A DNA stretch of 64,000 nt from Desulfobacterales bacterium (GCA_016218685.1 JACRDD010000005.1:124001-188000), one strand, 5' to 3'; positions 53,987 through 62,732 are shown, counted from the stretch's first letter. A program made the numbers and translations. Notes: generated from the sequence alone by a model not told the origin.

Positions 53987-54184
53987 AATCGCTCCTTGGC
54001 AGGGCTGGGAAAAGGATGTCGTTCCGTCGGCGTTGAAAAGGGAATCCAAGGTTCGCCGCAATCACATGCCATTCTCAGGGAGCCGGTTGGTAGATAATTA
54101 CGGTACTAGACCCTTCCATTCCGGTCAAATCGTTTGTTCGGGTGTCTGTCATCTGCATTATCGGGAGTCCCGCGCATGAAGGAA

Positions 54185-54198
54185 TTGACTTAAGTCAA
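54185..54198. promoter_or_regulatory. FNR/HcpR-like palindrome upstream of nap
   Basis: TTGACTTAAGTCAA is a perfect 14-bp inverted repeat of the TTGAC-N4-GTCAA type bound by CRP/FNR-family factors such as HcpR in sulfate reducers. It lies between napD (minus) and the acidic-protein gene (plus), so it may control either or both. Confidence 0.55.
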
Positions 54199-54271
54199 AA
54201 GGTCGTTATTAGAGTTAGGTTGTTTTGATTTGTGTCGGCCCGGCCGCTTACCGCGAGCAAAGGAGGAGGCG

Positions 54272-54607
54272 ATGGCCAAAGAAAAAAAGAGCGCTCCCAA
54301 AGAGATCAAAATTACAGGCATTGTCGAAGAGCTGGAGCTGGACGAGGACGATATCGGCCTGCAGATCGTGGACAATGCCCGCACCTACCGGGTGGTCATG
54401 GACAAGCAGGGCCGCAAGCTGCTCGATTATGTGGATGAAGAGATCGAGGCCACCGGTATTATCACCAAGACCGAGGATGCCAGTGAAATCAAAATCGCCC
54501 GCTTTCATCTCGTCGACGAGGACGAAGAAGACGAGGACGAGGATGAGGATGAGGCTTGGTCCGACGGTGATGACGACGATTTTATGAGCGACCGGGATGA
54601 TGATTAA
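54272..54607 (+). CDS. Small protein with acidic C-terminal tail
   Basis: 111 aa from ATG 54272 behind AAAGGAGGAGG (track start upstream). Residues 10-85 alternate as beta strands ('IKITGIVEELELDEDDIGLQI', 'RTYRVVMDKQGRKLLDYV', 'ATGIITKTEDASEIKI') and could be a small OB-like fold; the last 30 residues are nearly all Asp/Glu. No family recognised. Divergent from nap across the palindrome and ends 4 bp into the convergent tatD stop. Confidence 0.7.
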   Translation: MAKEKKSAPKEIKITGIVEELELDEDDIGLQIVDNARTYRVVMDKQGRKLLDYVDEEIEATGIITKTEDASEIKIARFHLVDEDEEDEDEDEDEAWSDGDDDDFMSDRDDD

Positions 54608-55392
54608 GGGCTCGGAGACACTCTGAACAACCGGCAGGTGTTGGCCCAGACGGCCGACGCCAGCGTCTCGGCCGGTACGGCCCTGAGTTCCGCCAGTTTG
54701 AGCAGGACCGTGCGCACGAAGGCCGGTTCGTTACGCTTGAACTTGTTGCGTTCGGGCGTGGGCGTCAGGTAGGGCGCGTCGGTCTCCACCAACAGTTGCT
54801 CGGCGGGAATGCGCCGGGCCTGGGCGCGTAGCGTCTCGCCCCGGGAGTGGAGGGTGACGATTCCGGTGATGCCGATGTAAAGCCCCATCTCAAGATAGCG
54901 ATCCAGCTCCTGGTCATTGCCGGAAAAGCAATGCACCACTCCTCGGCGTTCCGGCCCCCAATGCGCTTTGAGGATCGCAAGAAAACGCCCGCCGCTGTCC
55001 CGTTCGTGGAAGATCATGGGAAGGTTGGCTTCGGCCGCCATCTCCAACTGGCGGTGGAACCAGCGTTCCTGATCGGCCTGGGGCGAGTGCAGGCGGTTGA
55101 AATCCAGCCCGGTTTCACCCCAGGCCTTGACCTTGGCCGAAGCGGCCAGCCCGGCCAGGGCCGCCAGCGTCGCTTCATCGCAATGCTGGGCATCATGGGG
55201 ATGCATGCCCACCGAAGCGTAGATGTTCTCGTGGGCCGCGGCGATGGCGATGGCCTTTTGCGTAGTCGGCAGGTCGATGCCCACCACCATCATGGCGCGC
55301 ACCTGCGCCTGGCGGGCGCGGTCGATGACCGCCTCGCGATCACGGTCGTAGGCCCGGTCGTCCAAGTGGCAATGGCTGTCGAAAATGTTCAT
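54604..55392 (-). CDS. tatD: TatD-family metal-dependent hydrolase (DNase)
   Basis: 262 aa TIM barrel. Metal ligands in 'FDSHCHLDDRAYD', 'WGETGLDFNR', 'IFHERDSGG', 'VVHCFSGNDQEL' and 'VETDAPYLTP' cover the family motifs. TatD proteins are magnesium-dependent nucleases or hydrolases in the cytoplasm. Converges with the acidic-protein gene, 4-bp overlap of stops. Confidence 0.93.
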   Translation of the reverse strand: MNIFDSHCHLDDRAYDRDREAVIDRARQAQVRAMMVVGIDLPTTQKAIAIAAAHENIYASVGMHPHDAQHCDEATLAALAGLAASAKVKAWGETGLDFNRLHSPQADQERWFHRQLEMAAEANLPMIFHERDSGGRFLAILKAHWGPERRGVVHCFSGNDQELDRYLEMGLYIGITGIVTLHSRGETLRAQARRIPAEQLLVETDAPYLTPTPERNKFKRNEPAFVRTVLLKLAELRAVPAETLASAVWANTCRLFRVSPSP

Positions 55393-55513
55393 GCCCGGCC
55401 GATATCACCGGTGGCCGGGTTTGGCAACCGCTTCGTCCATTCTCTTCTTCCAATTTACCCCAAAAGGGTCTAAATAAATTCTCTTGTGCACTGAAACCTG
55501 AAGGAGGATGCCT

Positions 55514-56344
55514 ATGTTCCCAATCGTCGCGCGCGAGGAGATGGCCCAAGGCACGGTGATCTTGAACGAAATCGAAGCACCCCTGATCGCCCGCAAGGCC
55601 AAACCCGGCCAATTCGTGATCCTTAAAGCCAACGAGGAAGGAGAGCGGATTCCCTTGACCATGGCGGAGACCGATCCGGCCAAGGGCACCATCACCGTGA
55701 TTTACATGGTCGTCGGCAAATCCACGGCATTATTCAAAGACCTTAAGGTGGGCGAGGGGTATCAGGATGTCATCGGCCCCCTGGGACGACCCACCCATGT
55801 GGAAAAGGTCGGCACGGTGCTCTGCGTGGGCGGCGGCACGGGGGTAGCTGTCCTGCACCCCATCACCCGCGCCATGAAGGCTGCCGGCAACCATGTGATC
55901 TGCGTCATCGGCGCCCGCAACAAGGGGCTGCTGATTCTCGAAGAAAAGATGAAGGCCGCCTCCAACGACTTGCGCGTCTGCACCGATGACGGCTCTTACG
56001 GCCATCACGGTTTTGTCACCGATATCGTCAAAGAGGTGCTTGAAAAAACACCTGTCCAGCAGGTGGTCGCCATCGGACCGGTGCCCATGATGAAGGCCGT
56101 CAGCGCCGTGACCAAAACCTACAACGTGCCCACCATGGTGAGTCTCAACCCCATCATGATCGACGGCACCGGCATGTGCGGCGGGTGCCGCGTGAGCGTG
56201 GGCGGCAAGACCAAATTTGCCTGCGTGGACGGCCCCGAGTTCGACGGCCACCAGGTCAACTTCGATGAGTTGACCAAGCGCCTGAGAGCCTACTGCACCG
56301 AAGAGAAGCAGTGCTACGAGGGTTACTGCCGGTTAAACGATTGA
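55514..56344 (+). CDS. nfnA: NfnA-like ferredoxin-NADP reductase subunit alpha
   Basis: 276 aa. ATG at 55514 gives the correct spacing to AAGGAGG; the track ATG at 55508 is too close. FAD-binding 'IARKAKPGQFVILKANEEGERIPLTM', NAD-binding 'VLCVGGGTGVAVLHPI', and C-terminal 2Fe-2S cysteines in 'GMCGGCRVSVGGKTKFACVDGPEFDG'. This is the small subunit of NADH-dependent ferredoxin:NADP oxidoreductase (also annotated sulfide dehydrogenase SudB). 31 bp upstream of its partner. Confidence 0.9.
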   Translation: MFPIVAREEMAQGTVILNEIEAPLIARKAKPGQFVILKANEEGERIPLTMAETDPAKGTITVIYMVVGKSTALFKDLKVGEGYQDVIGPLGRPTHVEKVGTVLCVGGGTGVAVLHPITRAMKAAGNHVICVIGARNKGLLILEEKMKAASNDLRVCTDDGSYGHHGFVTDIVKEVLEKTPVQQVVAIGPVPMMKAVSAVTKTYNVPTMVSLNPIMIDGTGMCGGCRVSVGGKTKFACVDGPEFDGHQVNFDELTKRLRAYCTEEKQCYEGYCRLND

Positions 56345-56375
56345 TGTGGACCTGACCGCGAAAGGAGGCACGAAG

Positions 56376-57788
56376 ATGACGGAAAAGATGGAAAAACAGG
56401 ATAAAAAGGGCCGCGTGCCCATGCCCGAGCAGGACCCCAACGTGCGCAAGCGCAATTTCCAGGAAGTACCCACCGGATACACCCCGGCCATGGCCCAGGA
56501 AGAAGCGGCGCGCTGCGTGCAGTGCAAAAAGCCGGGCTGCGTGGAAGGCTGCCCGGTGAGCGTGGATATTCCCGGTTTCATCAATTTGGTCACGAAGGGC
56601 GATTTCACCGCCGCCATTCGGCATATCTGGTCCATGAACGCCCTGCCGGCGGTGTGCGGTCGGGTCTGCCCCCAGGAGATTCAGTGCGAAGGCAAATGCA
56701 TTCTCAATAAAAAAGGCCTGCCGGTGGCCATCGGCAACCTGGAGCGCTTTTGCGCCGACTACGAGCGCGAGCACGGCACGGGCGCCCTGCCGCCCAAGGC
56801 GGCACCCACGGGCAAGCGCATTGCCGTGGTCGGCTCCGGACCGTCGGGCCTGACCGTGGCCGGCGATCTGATCCAGAAGGGTCACAGCGTCACCATCATG
56901 GAGGCCTTTCACAAACCCGGCGGTGTGCTGGTCTACGGCATTCCCGAGTTCCGTCTGCCCAAGGCCATCGTGGCCCAGGAGGTCAACTTCCTGGAACGGC
57001 TGGGGGCGGAAGTAAAATGCAATGCCGTGGTGGGCCGCACGGTTTCCCTGGACGAACTCTTCGAGGAGGGCTACGACGCCATTTATATCGGTGTGGGCGC
57101 CGGCCTGCCCAGTTTCATGAACATCCCCGGCGAAAACCTGATCGGCATCCTGTCGGCCAACGAGTACCTCACCCGGGCCAACCTGATGAAGGCCTACAAG
57201 TTCCCGGAAGTGGACACCCCCATTCCCCTGGGCAAGAACGTGGCCGTGCTGGGCGCCGGCAACGTGGCCATGGATTCGGCCCGCACGGCCATGCGCCTGG
57301 GCGCCGAGTCGGTGAAAATCGTCTACCGCCGCTCCCGGGACGAAATGCCGGCCAGGAAGGCGGAGATCCACCATGCCGAGGAAGAGGGCATCGAAATGAT
57401 GTTGCTGACCAATCCGGTGCGCTACCTGGGCGACGAGAGCGGCCGCCTGACCGGGATGCAGTGCCTGAAAATGGAGCTGGGCGAGCCGGATGCCTCGGGC
57501 CGCCGCCGGCCGATTCCCATCAAGGGCTCCGAATTCGAAATTAAGACCGACCTGGTGATCGTGGCCGTGGGTTCGGGCGCCAACCCCTTGCTGACCCAAT
57601 CCACCCCCGATCTGGCCTTGAACAAGTGGGGCTACATCCAGGCCGACCCGGAGACCGGCAAGACCTCCAAGCGCGGGGTGTGGGCCGGCGGCGACATCGT
57701 CACCGGCGCGGCCACCGTCATCCTGGCCATGGGCGCCGGCCGCGCGGCCGCCAACTCGATCCATAAATATCTGACCTGGGGGTGGTAG
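56376..57788 (+). CDS. nfnB: NfnB-like glutamate-synthase-type subunit beta
   Basis: 470 aa from ATG 56376 with AAAGGAGG. N-terminal Fe-S region 'CVQCKKPGCVEGCPVSVDIPGF' and 'CGRVCPQEIQCEGKC', then FAD site 'IAVVGSGPSGLTVAGDLI' and NADP site 'VAVLGAGNVAMDSARTA', ending in 'VWAGGDIVTGAATVILAMGAGRAA'. With NfnA it can bifurcate NADPH electrons between NAD and ferredoxin. Resembles GltD and SudA; the tight pairing with the alpha gene favours Nfn. A terminator follows. Confidence 0.9.
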   Translation: MTEKMEKQDKKGRVPMPEQDPNVRKRNFQEVPTGYTPAMAQEEAARCVQCKKPGCVEGCPVSVDIPGFINLVTKGDFTAAIRHIWSMNALPAVCGRVCPQEIQCEGKCILNKKGLPVAIGNLERFCADYEREHGTGALPPKAAPTGKRIAVVGSGPSGLTVAGDLIQKGHSVTIMEAFHKPGGVLVYGIPEFRLPKAIVAQEVNFLERLGAEVKCNAVVGRTVSLDELFEEGYDAIYIGVGAGLPSFMNIPGENLIGILSANEYLTRANLMKAYKFPEVDTPIPLGKNVAVLGAGNVAMDSARTAMRLGAESVKIVYRRSRDEMPARKAEIHHAEEEGIEMMLLTNPVRYLGDESGRLTGMQCLKMELGEPDASGRRRPIPIKGSEFEIKTDLVIVAVGSGANPLLTQSTPDLALNKWGYIQADPETGKTSKRGVWAGGDIVTGAATVILAMGAGRAAANSIHKYLTWGW

Positions 57789-57834
57789 CCCCTCGGCACT
57801 TGAAAAGATCTTGCAGCCTGACTTGGTAACCAAG

Positions 57835-57870
57835 AATCGGGGTCGATCCCAGCATCGACCCCGATTTGGT
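57835..57870 (+). terminator. Terminator of the nfnAB operon
   Basis: AATCGGGGTCGAT and its complement form a 13-bp stem with a 6-base loop (57835-57866), followed by TGGTTT. 47 bp behind the nfnB stop. Confidence 0.7.
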
Positions 57871-57934
57871 TTCAGTGAAGCCCGCCACAATCCATTACCA
57901 AAACATTAATTATAAAAAAGTAATGGGCCTATAT

Positions 57935-57962
57935 TGACATATGGCCTCGTAATCATATCTTC
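57935..57962 (+). promoter_or_regulatory. Putative promoter of hsp20
   Basis: TTGACA (57935-57940), 16 bp, then TATCTT (57957-57962). It sits about 70 bp before the hsp20 start. No CIRCE or ROSE-like element was recognised. Confidence 0.4.
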
Positions 57963-58028
57963 TGCTCAAATCGCAACGGTTGCCGCAAGGCATCAAACCC
58001 ATAAGCCAAACACGCAGGAGGTAAGATT

Positions 58029-58472
58029 ATGGAACTGATTCGTTGGAATCCCATGAAGAGTTTGTTTAATGCCCCCAGCCGCTTCGACACCCTTTTCGAC
58101 AGCTTCTTCTTCCCCACCCGGGCCGATTCCGGGCAAGAGGGGATTTGGAGTTGGAACCCGGTGGTGGATGTCTTTGAGAACGACAACGCCATCGTGGTCA
58201 AGGCCGAACTGCCGGGGGTGGACAAGGAAAACATCAGCGTGGATGTGGAGGGCCGCATCCTGACCCTCAAGGGCGAACGCAAAACCGAGAACGAGGCCAA
58301 GGAAGAGAATTACTACCGCCGGGAACGCACCTACGGACGCTTCGAACGCTCCTTTACCCTGCCGGCCGAAGTCGAGCCAGACAGCATCAAGGCCGAGTAC
58401 AAGGACGGCGTGCTGAAGATCGAGGTGCCCAAGCCCGAGGAGAAGAAAGCCAAACAGATCACGGTTCACTAA
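58029..58472 (+). CDS. Hsp20/alpha-crystallin small heat-shock protein
   Basis: 147 aa from ATG 58029 (GGAGGT ahead). Begins 'MELIRWNPMKSLFN', alpha-crystallin core from about 45 to 135 with 'NDNAIVVKAELPGVDKENISVDVEGRILTLKGERK' in sense and the dimer strand 'YKDGVLKIEVPK', ending with a basic tail. Holds unfolding proteins during stress, ATP-independent. Single-gene unit. Confidence 0.95.
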   Translation: MELIRWNPMKSLFNAPSRFDTLFDSFFFPTRADSGQEGIWSWNPVVDVFENDNAIVVKAELPGVDKENISVDVEGRILTLKGERKTENEAKEENYYRRERTYGRFERSFTLPAEVEPDSIKAEYKDGVLKIEVPKPEEKKAKQITVH

Positions 58473-58529
58473 TTAGGAAATGGCACGTCAGTGGCCGACC
58501 CGGGCGAAACCGGGCCGGCCGCGGCATAT

Positions 58530-59591
58530 TTACGCCCGCATTTTTCCGCGCAGCTGGAACCACTCTTTTTCCGTTTTGGGCGGCGTGCGAATCTCTGTTT
58601 GAGGCTTGCGGATCAATTGAATGGCCTCCGAGGGGCAGGTCGGTATGCACAAGCCGCAGCCGATACATTTTTCCTGCTTGATGACGAAGGCCTCTTCGCC
58701 CTGTTCGATGGCTCCGATTTGACAGCGCTCATCGGCGCAGACACCGCAGCTCACACAGGACGCAGGGTCGATCCGGGCGTAGTAGGCCGAGTTGACCGCC
58801 TCGGATATGCCCAGATCATTGATGGAGCGCAACACCCCGCAGCAACAGCCGCAGCAGTTGCATATGAAGTAGTGCCCCTCGGTCACGTTGCTCGTCAAGT
58901 GCACCAGCCCCGCCTCTTCCGACAGGCGCAATACCTCGTAAGCCTCCGCCTTGGTAATGGCCTTGGGTATCAGGGGGTGGTTGTCGAAAACCCCCGGCAC
59001 CGGCGCGATTCCTAGGCACACCTCCAGCGGCTTGTCGCAACCTTTGTCCAGCAACTTCTTCTCTTTCTTGCAGATGCAGGGGCTCAAGCCGAAGGAGAGC
59101 CCTTTTTCGATAAGCTCTGATACCTTTTCGTAGGGCATGGCCTCCTGGTGTGCCTCGATCTTTTTTTCAACGGGAACCACCTGCATCAGTTGTGGCTTAT
59201 TCTGGAAAAACTGCTTTCCGAAAACCGGCATGTATGCCTCACACAACTCGGCCATCTCCCGGTCCAGGCGCTTTAACTGAAACTCGTAGACGCCGAACAC
59301 CCAGGGCAGGGCGCGGTAGACCTGGGTGGTGCCGAAATCGATGCCGAAGAGCTGCCCGTGGTGCCACATGCCCCTCAGCCTATCGCCGAGACCTTCCAGG
59401 GGCCGGCCGGTACGCTCGGCCACCTGCTCGGGCGTTTCGAACTTAAGCTTCAGGTCGCAGAACAGATCCGCCTCTTCCGGGGTGAAGATCTTTTCCAGCA
59501 ATCTGAGTTCCACGCCGCTTTCCGTGGACGGAAAACCGTTGGGCATGGCGTCGAGCGCCTGAGCCAGCTTGTGATAAACGGGGGCGGCCAT
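58530..59591 (-). CDS. 4Fe-4S dicluster protein with N-terminal helical domain
   Basis: 353 aa, soluble. N-terminal 240 residues are helical with a winged-helix-like 'ETPEQVAERTGRPLEGLGDRLRGMWHHG' and several cysteines ('CICKKEKKLLDKGC', 'CNCCGCCCG'), then two ferredoxin motifs 'CVSCGVCADERC' and 'CIGCGLCIPTC'. Such proteins are common in sulfate reducers; role in electron transfer is assumed, partner unknown. It follows the tetR gene on the same strand with a 69-bp gap, so both may answer to the same operators. Confidence 0.82.
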   Translation of the reverse strand: MAAPVYHKLAQALDAMPNGFPSTESGVELRLLEKIFTPEEADLFCDLKLKFETPEQVAERTGRPLEGLGDRLRGMWHHGQLFGIDFGTTQVYRALPWVFGVYEFQLKRLDREMAELCEAYMPVFGKQFFQNKPQLMQVVPVEKKIEAHQEAMPYEKVSELIEKGLSFGLSPCICKKEKKLLDKGCDKPLEVCLGIAPVPGVFDNHPLIPKAITKAEAYEVLRLSEEAGLVHLTSNVTEGHYFICNCCGCCCGVLRSINDLGISEAVNSAYYARIDPASCVSCGVCADERCQIGAIEQGEEAFVIKQEKCIGCGLCIPTCPSEAIQLIRKPQTEIRTPPKTEKEWFQLRGKMRA

Positions 59592-59660
59592 CTTTCATCT
59601 CCTTAATTTTATTGATTATCCCTGATTGGCTCGCAAAAAGTCGCGGATCGGACGGCGTCG

Positions 59661-60290
59661 TCATCCCTGATTCCCAGGGCCAAAGCCGAAGTAAAGACTA
59701 TCGACCACCCCCTCCATCATGGCCGGTAGGGCCTGACCAAAGGCGCGCTCATGGACCAGCCCATCGATCACCAGCATGGCGAAACCGTGAACCATGGACC
59801 AGGCTGAAAGGGCCTTGGCCATGGGATCGCCCCCATGCACGGTGCCCTTGGCCTGGCAGGCCGTGATGGCATCCACAAGCGTCTGAAACGAGGCACTGGA
59901 CGATACCTTCAGCGCCTCCGGGGTGGATTTCTGATCCTGCCATGGCCCGAACATCACCCGGTAGTGGGCCGGATGGGCCAGGGCGAATTCGATGTACCCA
60001 ATCCCGCAATATTTGAGCCGCATCAGCGGATCTTTGGGAAAGGCCGCCATGCGTCGGCGCATCTGGGCCACCATCAGGTCGAAGCCTTGGCGGGCCAGTT
60101 CGGCCATCAAGGCGCTTTTGTCCGCAAAGTGGCGATAGGGCGCGGCATGACTGACGCCGGCCCGGGACGCCACTTCGCGGATGGTCAGGGCCCCGGCGCC
60201 TTTTTCCATGATCAGGGCCAGGGCGGCCTCGATGAGAGCCGCGCTCAAGTTGCCGTGGTGATAGGTCTCGGGTTTTACCGGGAGGGGCAT
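59661..60290 (-). CDS. TetR/AcrR-family transcriptional regulator
   Basis: 209 aa. N-terminal helix-turn-helix 'GALTIREVASRAGVSHAAPYRHFADKSALMAEL', then a C-terminal ligand domain with 'CGIGYIEFALAHPAHYRVMFG' typical of the WHG (TetR_C_13) class. Two copies of a 19-bp palindrome lie just upstream of its start, pointing to autoregulation. Downstream target probably includes the Fe-S protein gene. Confidence 0.92.
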   Translation of the reverse strand: MPLPVKPETYHHGNLSAALIEAALALIMEKGAGALTIREVASRAGVSHAAPYRHFADKSALMAELARQGFDLMVAQMRRRMAAFPKDPLMRLKYCGIGYIEFALAHPAHYRVMFGPWQDQKSTPEALKVSSSASFQTLVDAITACQAKGTVHGGDPMAKALSAWSMVHGFAMLVIDGLVHERAFGQALPAMMEGVVDSLYFGFGPGNQG

Positions 60291-60301
60291 ACAGAATCCT
60301 C

Positions 60302-60320
60302 ATGTTGACAGTGTTAACAT
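60302..60320. promoter_or_regulatory. TetR operator copy 1 (imperfect)
   Basis: ATGTTGACAGTGTTAACAT: 8-bp arms with one mismatch, 12 bp upstream of the tetR start. Same motif as copy 2. Confidence 0.65.
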
Positions 60321-60333
60321 AACTATCAACCGA

Positions 60334-60352
60334 ATGTTGACGCTGTCAACAT
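60334..60352. promoter_or_regulatory. TetR operator copy 2 (perfect)
   Basis: ATGTTGACGCTGTCAACAT: 8-bp perfect arms around 3 bases. Its start is 32 bp from the start of copy 1, about three helical turns, so two dimers would bind the same DNA face. Confidence 0.7.
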
Positions 60353-60395
60353 GGAATTTGGGTGGCCGTTGCCCCGCGCAAACAAGGCCCGCCGA

Positions 60396-61718
60396 TCAAG
60401 GGAGCACGGGTTGTTGGGCTTGCAGGCCCGGGCCGAGGGTCACCGGAAAGGGCGGCGCCTGGGTCAGGGCCTTAAAGGCATCGGGCAGACGGGCGAAGTT
60501 GGCTCTGAAGGCTTGACGAAGCTGGTCCAGCTCGTCCGGCGGGTGCAGGCGCCGGCCGGCCTGCATCACCGGTTGCAGCAAGGGGATTGCCCCGGGAACC
60601 TGTTCGCGGCGCGCGGCGATTACATCCTCCTGGTAGCGCCCCTCCGGGTCCAAATGGCGGTACACCTGTTTTTCACCGGCCAGGGTGGCTTTGCCGGGGG
60701 AGTGTTTGCACACCGGCCGGCCATCAAAGCATACCATTTTATAGACCATGTCCAGAAAGGGGGCATCGGCCGAAACACCGATTTTGGTTCCAACCCCGAA
60801 GGCGTCGATGGGGGCCTCCTGCGCCATAATCGCCGCCAGACCGTGCTCGTCCAGTCCGCCGCTGGCCAGGATCTTCACCCCCTCAAAACCTCCCTGATCC
60901 AGGATGGCGCGCACCTGGCGGCTCAAGTCGATGAGGTCTCCGCTGTCCAGCCGGACCGCCTGCAAGGCCTCGCCGCGCTGCCGCATCTCCCCGGCCACCT
61001 GGACCGCATGCCGGGCACCCTGGAGGGTGTCGTAGGTGTCGATGAGCAGCGTGGTGCGTTGGGGAAAGCTGCGCGCGTAGGCCCGGAAAGCATCGATCTC
61101 GCGGGCGAAGGCCAAGACAAAAGAGTGGGCCATGGTACCGGAAAGGGGGATGCCGAACTCTTTTCCGGCCAGCACATTGCTGGTGGTATCGAAGCCGGCC
61201 AGGTAACAGGCGCGGGCCGCAATCAGTCCGGCATCGGCCCCCTGGTCCCGGCGCAACGAAAAGTCCATCAGGCCGCGCCCGCGCGCCGCGTGCACGCATC
61301 GCGCCGCCTTGGTGGCGATCAGCGAGGAGAAGCCCGCGGCGTTGATCAGGTACGTTTCCAGCAGTTGGGCCTGGATCAGCGGCGCGCTCACTTCGATGAT
61401 GGGTTCGTCGGCGAAGAAAAGGGAGCCCTCGGGCATGGCCCAGACATCGCCCTGAAAGCGCAGATCGGCCAAATGCCGCAGAAAATCTTCGGTGAAAAGC
61501 CTGGTCCGGCGCAGATAATCGATCTCCTGGGAGGCGAACCGGAACTTTTCTAAAAAGGTCAGGATCGCTTCCAGGCCGGAGAACACGAAAAACCCTCTGA
61601 GCGGATGGCGGCGCGCATAGAGCGAAAAAGTGGCCGGCGCCTGGATACCTTCCTTGAAGTAGGCAGCCGCCATGGTCAATTCATAAAGGTCGGTCAATAA
61701 AGGACTGGTGGTTGTCAT
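60396..61718 (-). CDS. pncB: Nicotinate phosphoribosyltransferase
   Basis: 440 aa from ATG 61718 with AAGGAGCC (track start upstream). 'LLTDLYELTMAAAYFKEG' at the N-terminus, 'FSLRRDQGADAG', 'LSGTMAHSFVLAF', 'TTLLIDTYDTLQGA', 'AVRLDSGDLIDLSRQVR' and 'FGVGTKIGVSAD' are family motifs. It makes nicotinate mononucleotide from nicotinate and PRPP in NAD salvage. Divergent from the GAF-ANTAR gene. Confidence 0.94.
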   Translation of the reverse strand: MTTTSPLLTDLYELTMAAAYFKEGIQAPATFSLYARRHPLRGFFVFSGLEAILTFLEKFRFASQEIDYLRRTRLFTEDFLRHLADLRFQGDVWAMPEGSLFFADEPIIEVSAPLIQAQLLETYLINAAGFSSLIATKAARCVHAARGRGLMDFSLRRDQGADAGLIAARACYLAGFDTTSNVLAGKEFGIPLSGTMAHSFVLAFAREIDAFRAYARSFPQRTTLLIDTYDTLQGARHAVQVAGEMRQRGEALQAVRLDSGDLIDLSRQVRAILDQGGFEGVKILASGGLDEHGLAAIMAQEAPIDAFGVGTKIGVSADAPFLDMVYKMVCFDGRPVCKHSPGKATLAGEKQVYRHLDPEGRYQEDVIAARREQVPGAIPLLQPVMQAGRRLHPPDELDQLRQAFRANFARLPDAFKALTQAPPFPVTLGPGLQAQQPVLP

Positions 61719-61820
61719 CGGCTTGGGGCTCCTTGCGCGCCATTCAGGGTGACAACATAATACCAACAACAACCGGGAAAAAGAAAGGTGCCCCTTTCAG
61801 CCCAGGCGAAATCCAATTAA

Positions 61821-61843
61821 AAACTTGAATTTTAAACAAGTTT
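61821..61843. promoter_or_regulatory. Palindrome between pncB and the GAF-ANTAR gene
   Basis: AAACTTG-N9-CAAGTTT, 7-bp perfect arms in an AT-rich stretch between the two divergent starts. Could be an operator. No T-run rule for a terminator is met. Confidence 0.35.
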
Positions 61844-61893
61844 AAGGCTAATAGACAAAAAAGCCCCTGAGCGTTGTCCAGCGGTATAGGAAA

Positions 61894-62613
61894 ATGTACA
61901 AAATCGAACCCAAAACCTACGACGATTACATCCGGGCCATCACCGACATCAGCCAGGCGATCACCTCCGATCTTTACCTGGAAGAGTTGCTCAAGCTGAT
62001 CGTCATGGTCACGGCCAAGGTGACCGGCGTGGCGATCTGCTCGCTCTGGCTCATCGACGAAACGGCCAACCCGCCCAAAATCCGCTTGAAAGCCACCCAA
62101 GCCATTGCCCCGGAATATGTCAAGGATCGCAGCCTGAATCTCGATGAAGGGGTGGTGGGTTTCGTCGTCTCCAACAAGCGCCCGCTGACCATCAAGAACG
62201 TGCTGCGCAACCGGCGCTTCAAGGAAAAGGAGATGGCCCGCAAGCTGGGTCTGGTCTCCATGGTGGGCGTGCCCCTGCGCCTCAAGGACGACAAGGTCAT
62301 CGGCGTGCTCAATTGCTTTACCAGCACGCCCCACGACTTTTCCGAAACCGAGGTCAACCTGCTCACGGCCGTGGCCAATCAGGCCGCGGTGGCCATTCTC
62401 AACACCGAGTTGATGGTCAAGACCCGGGTGATTCAGGAAGAGTTGGAGACTCGCAAGCTGGTGGAGCGCGCCAAGGAAATCTTGATGCAGCGCATGCGTC
62501 TGAACGGCGAAGGGGCCTATCGCTGGCTGCAAAAGCAGAGCATGGATTCGCGCAAGTCCATGCGCCAGGTGGCCGAAGCGGTGCTGCTCTCCCAGGAGAT
62601 GGATTTAAAATAG
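61894..62613 (+). CDS. GAF-ANTAR antitermination regulator
   Basis: 239 aa. A GAF sensor domain (about 20-165; 'RSLNLDEGVVGFVVSNKRPLTIKNV' and 'GVPLRLKDDKVIGVLNCFTS'), a short coiled linker, then an ANTAR domain (about 170-235; 'ETRKLVERAKEILMQRMRLNGEGAYRWLQKQSMDSRKSMRQVAEAVL'-type pattern quoted here only by its parts 'AKEILMQR' and 'SMRQVAEAVL'). ANTAR proteins bind paired hairpins with A1/G4 hexaloops and prevent termination. Just such a leader lies directly downstream. Signal sensed by GAF is unknown; nitrogen status is likely from the target gene. Confidence 0.9.
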   Translation: MYKIEPKTYDDYIRAITDISQAITSDLYLEELLKLIVMVTAKVTGVAICSLWLIDETANPPKIRLKATQAIAPEYVKDRSLNLDEGVVGFVVSNKRPLTIKNVLRNRRFKEKEMARKLGLVSMVGVPLRLKDDKVIGVLNCFTSTPHDFSETEVNLLTAVANQAAVAILNTELMVKTRVIQEELETRKLVERAKEILMQRMRLNGEGAYRWLQKQSMDSRKSMRQVAEAVLLSQEMDLK

Positions 62614-62703
62614 CCATACCGAATGCACCCAAATTAAGTCTTACCGATCCCCCCTTCACTTATCTCCTAAATTTATGAAAACCACCCCTTATGGTCTTTG
62701 TTG

Positions 62704-62732
62704 TTGACTTGAAAATTCAGTTCCACTAAATT
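62704..62732 (+). promoter_or_regulatory. Putative promoter of the glutamate synthase leader
   Basis: TTGACT (62704-62709), 17 bp, TAAATT (62727-62732). It would give a leader of about 240 nt containing both ANTAR hairpins. Confidence 0.4.

Noticed and set aside
58493-58520. GC-rich imperfect hairpin between hsp20 and the Fe-S gene
   Set aside because: Could be a weak terminator, but it has a mismatch and no T run, so it is not listed as a feature.
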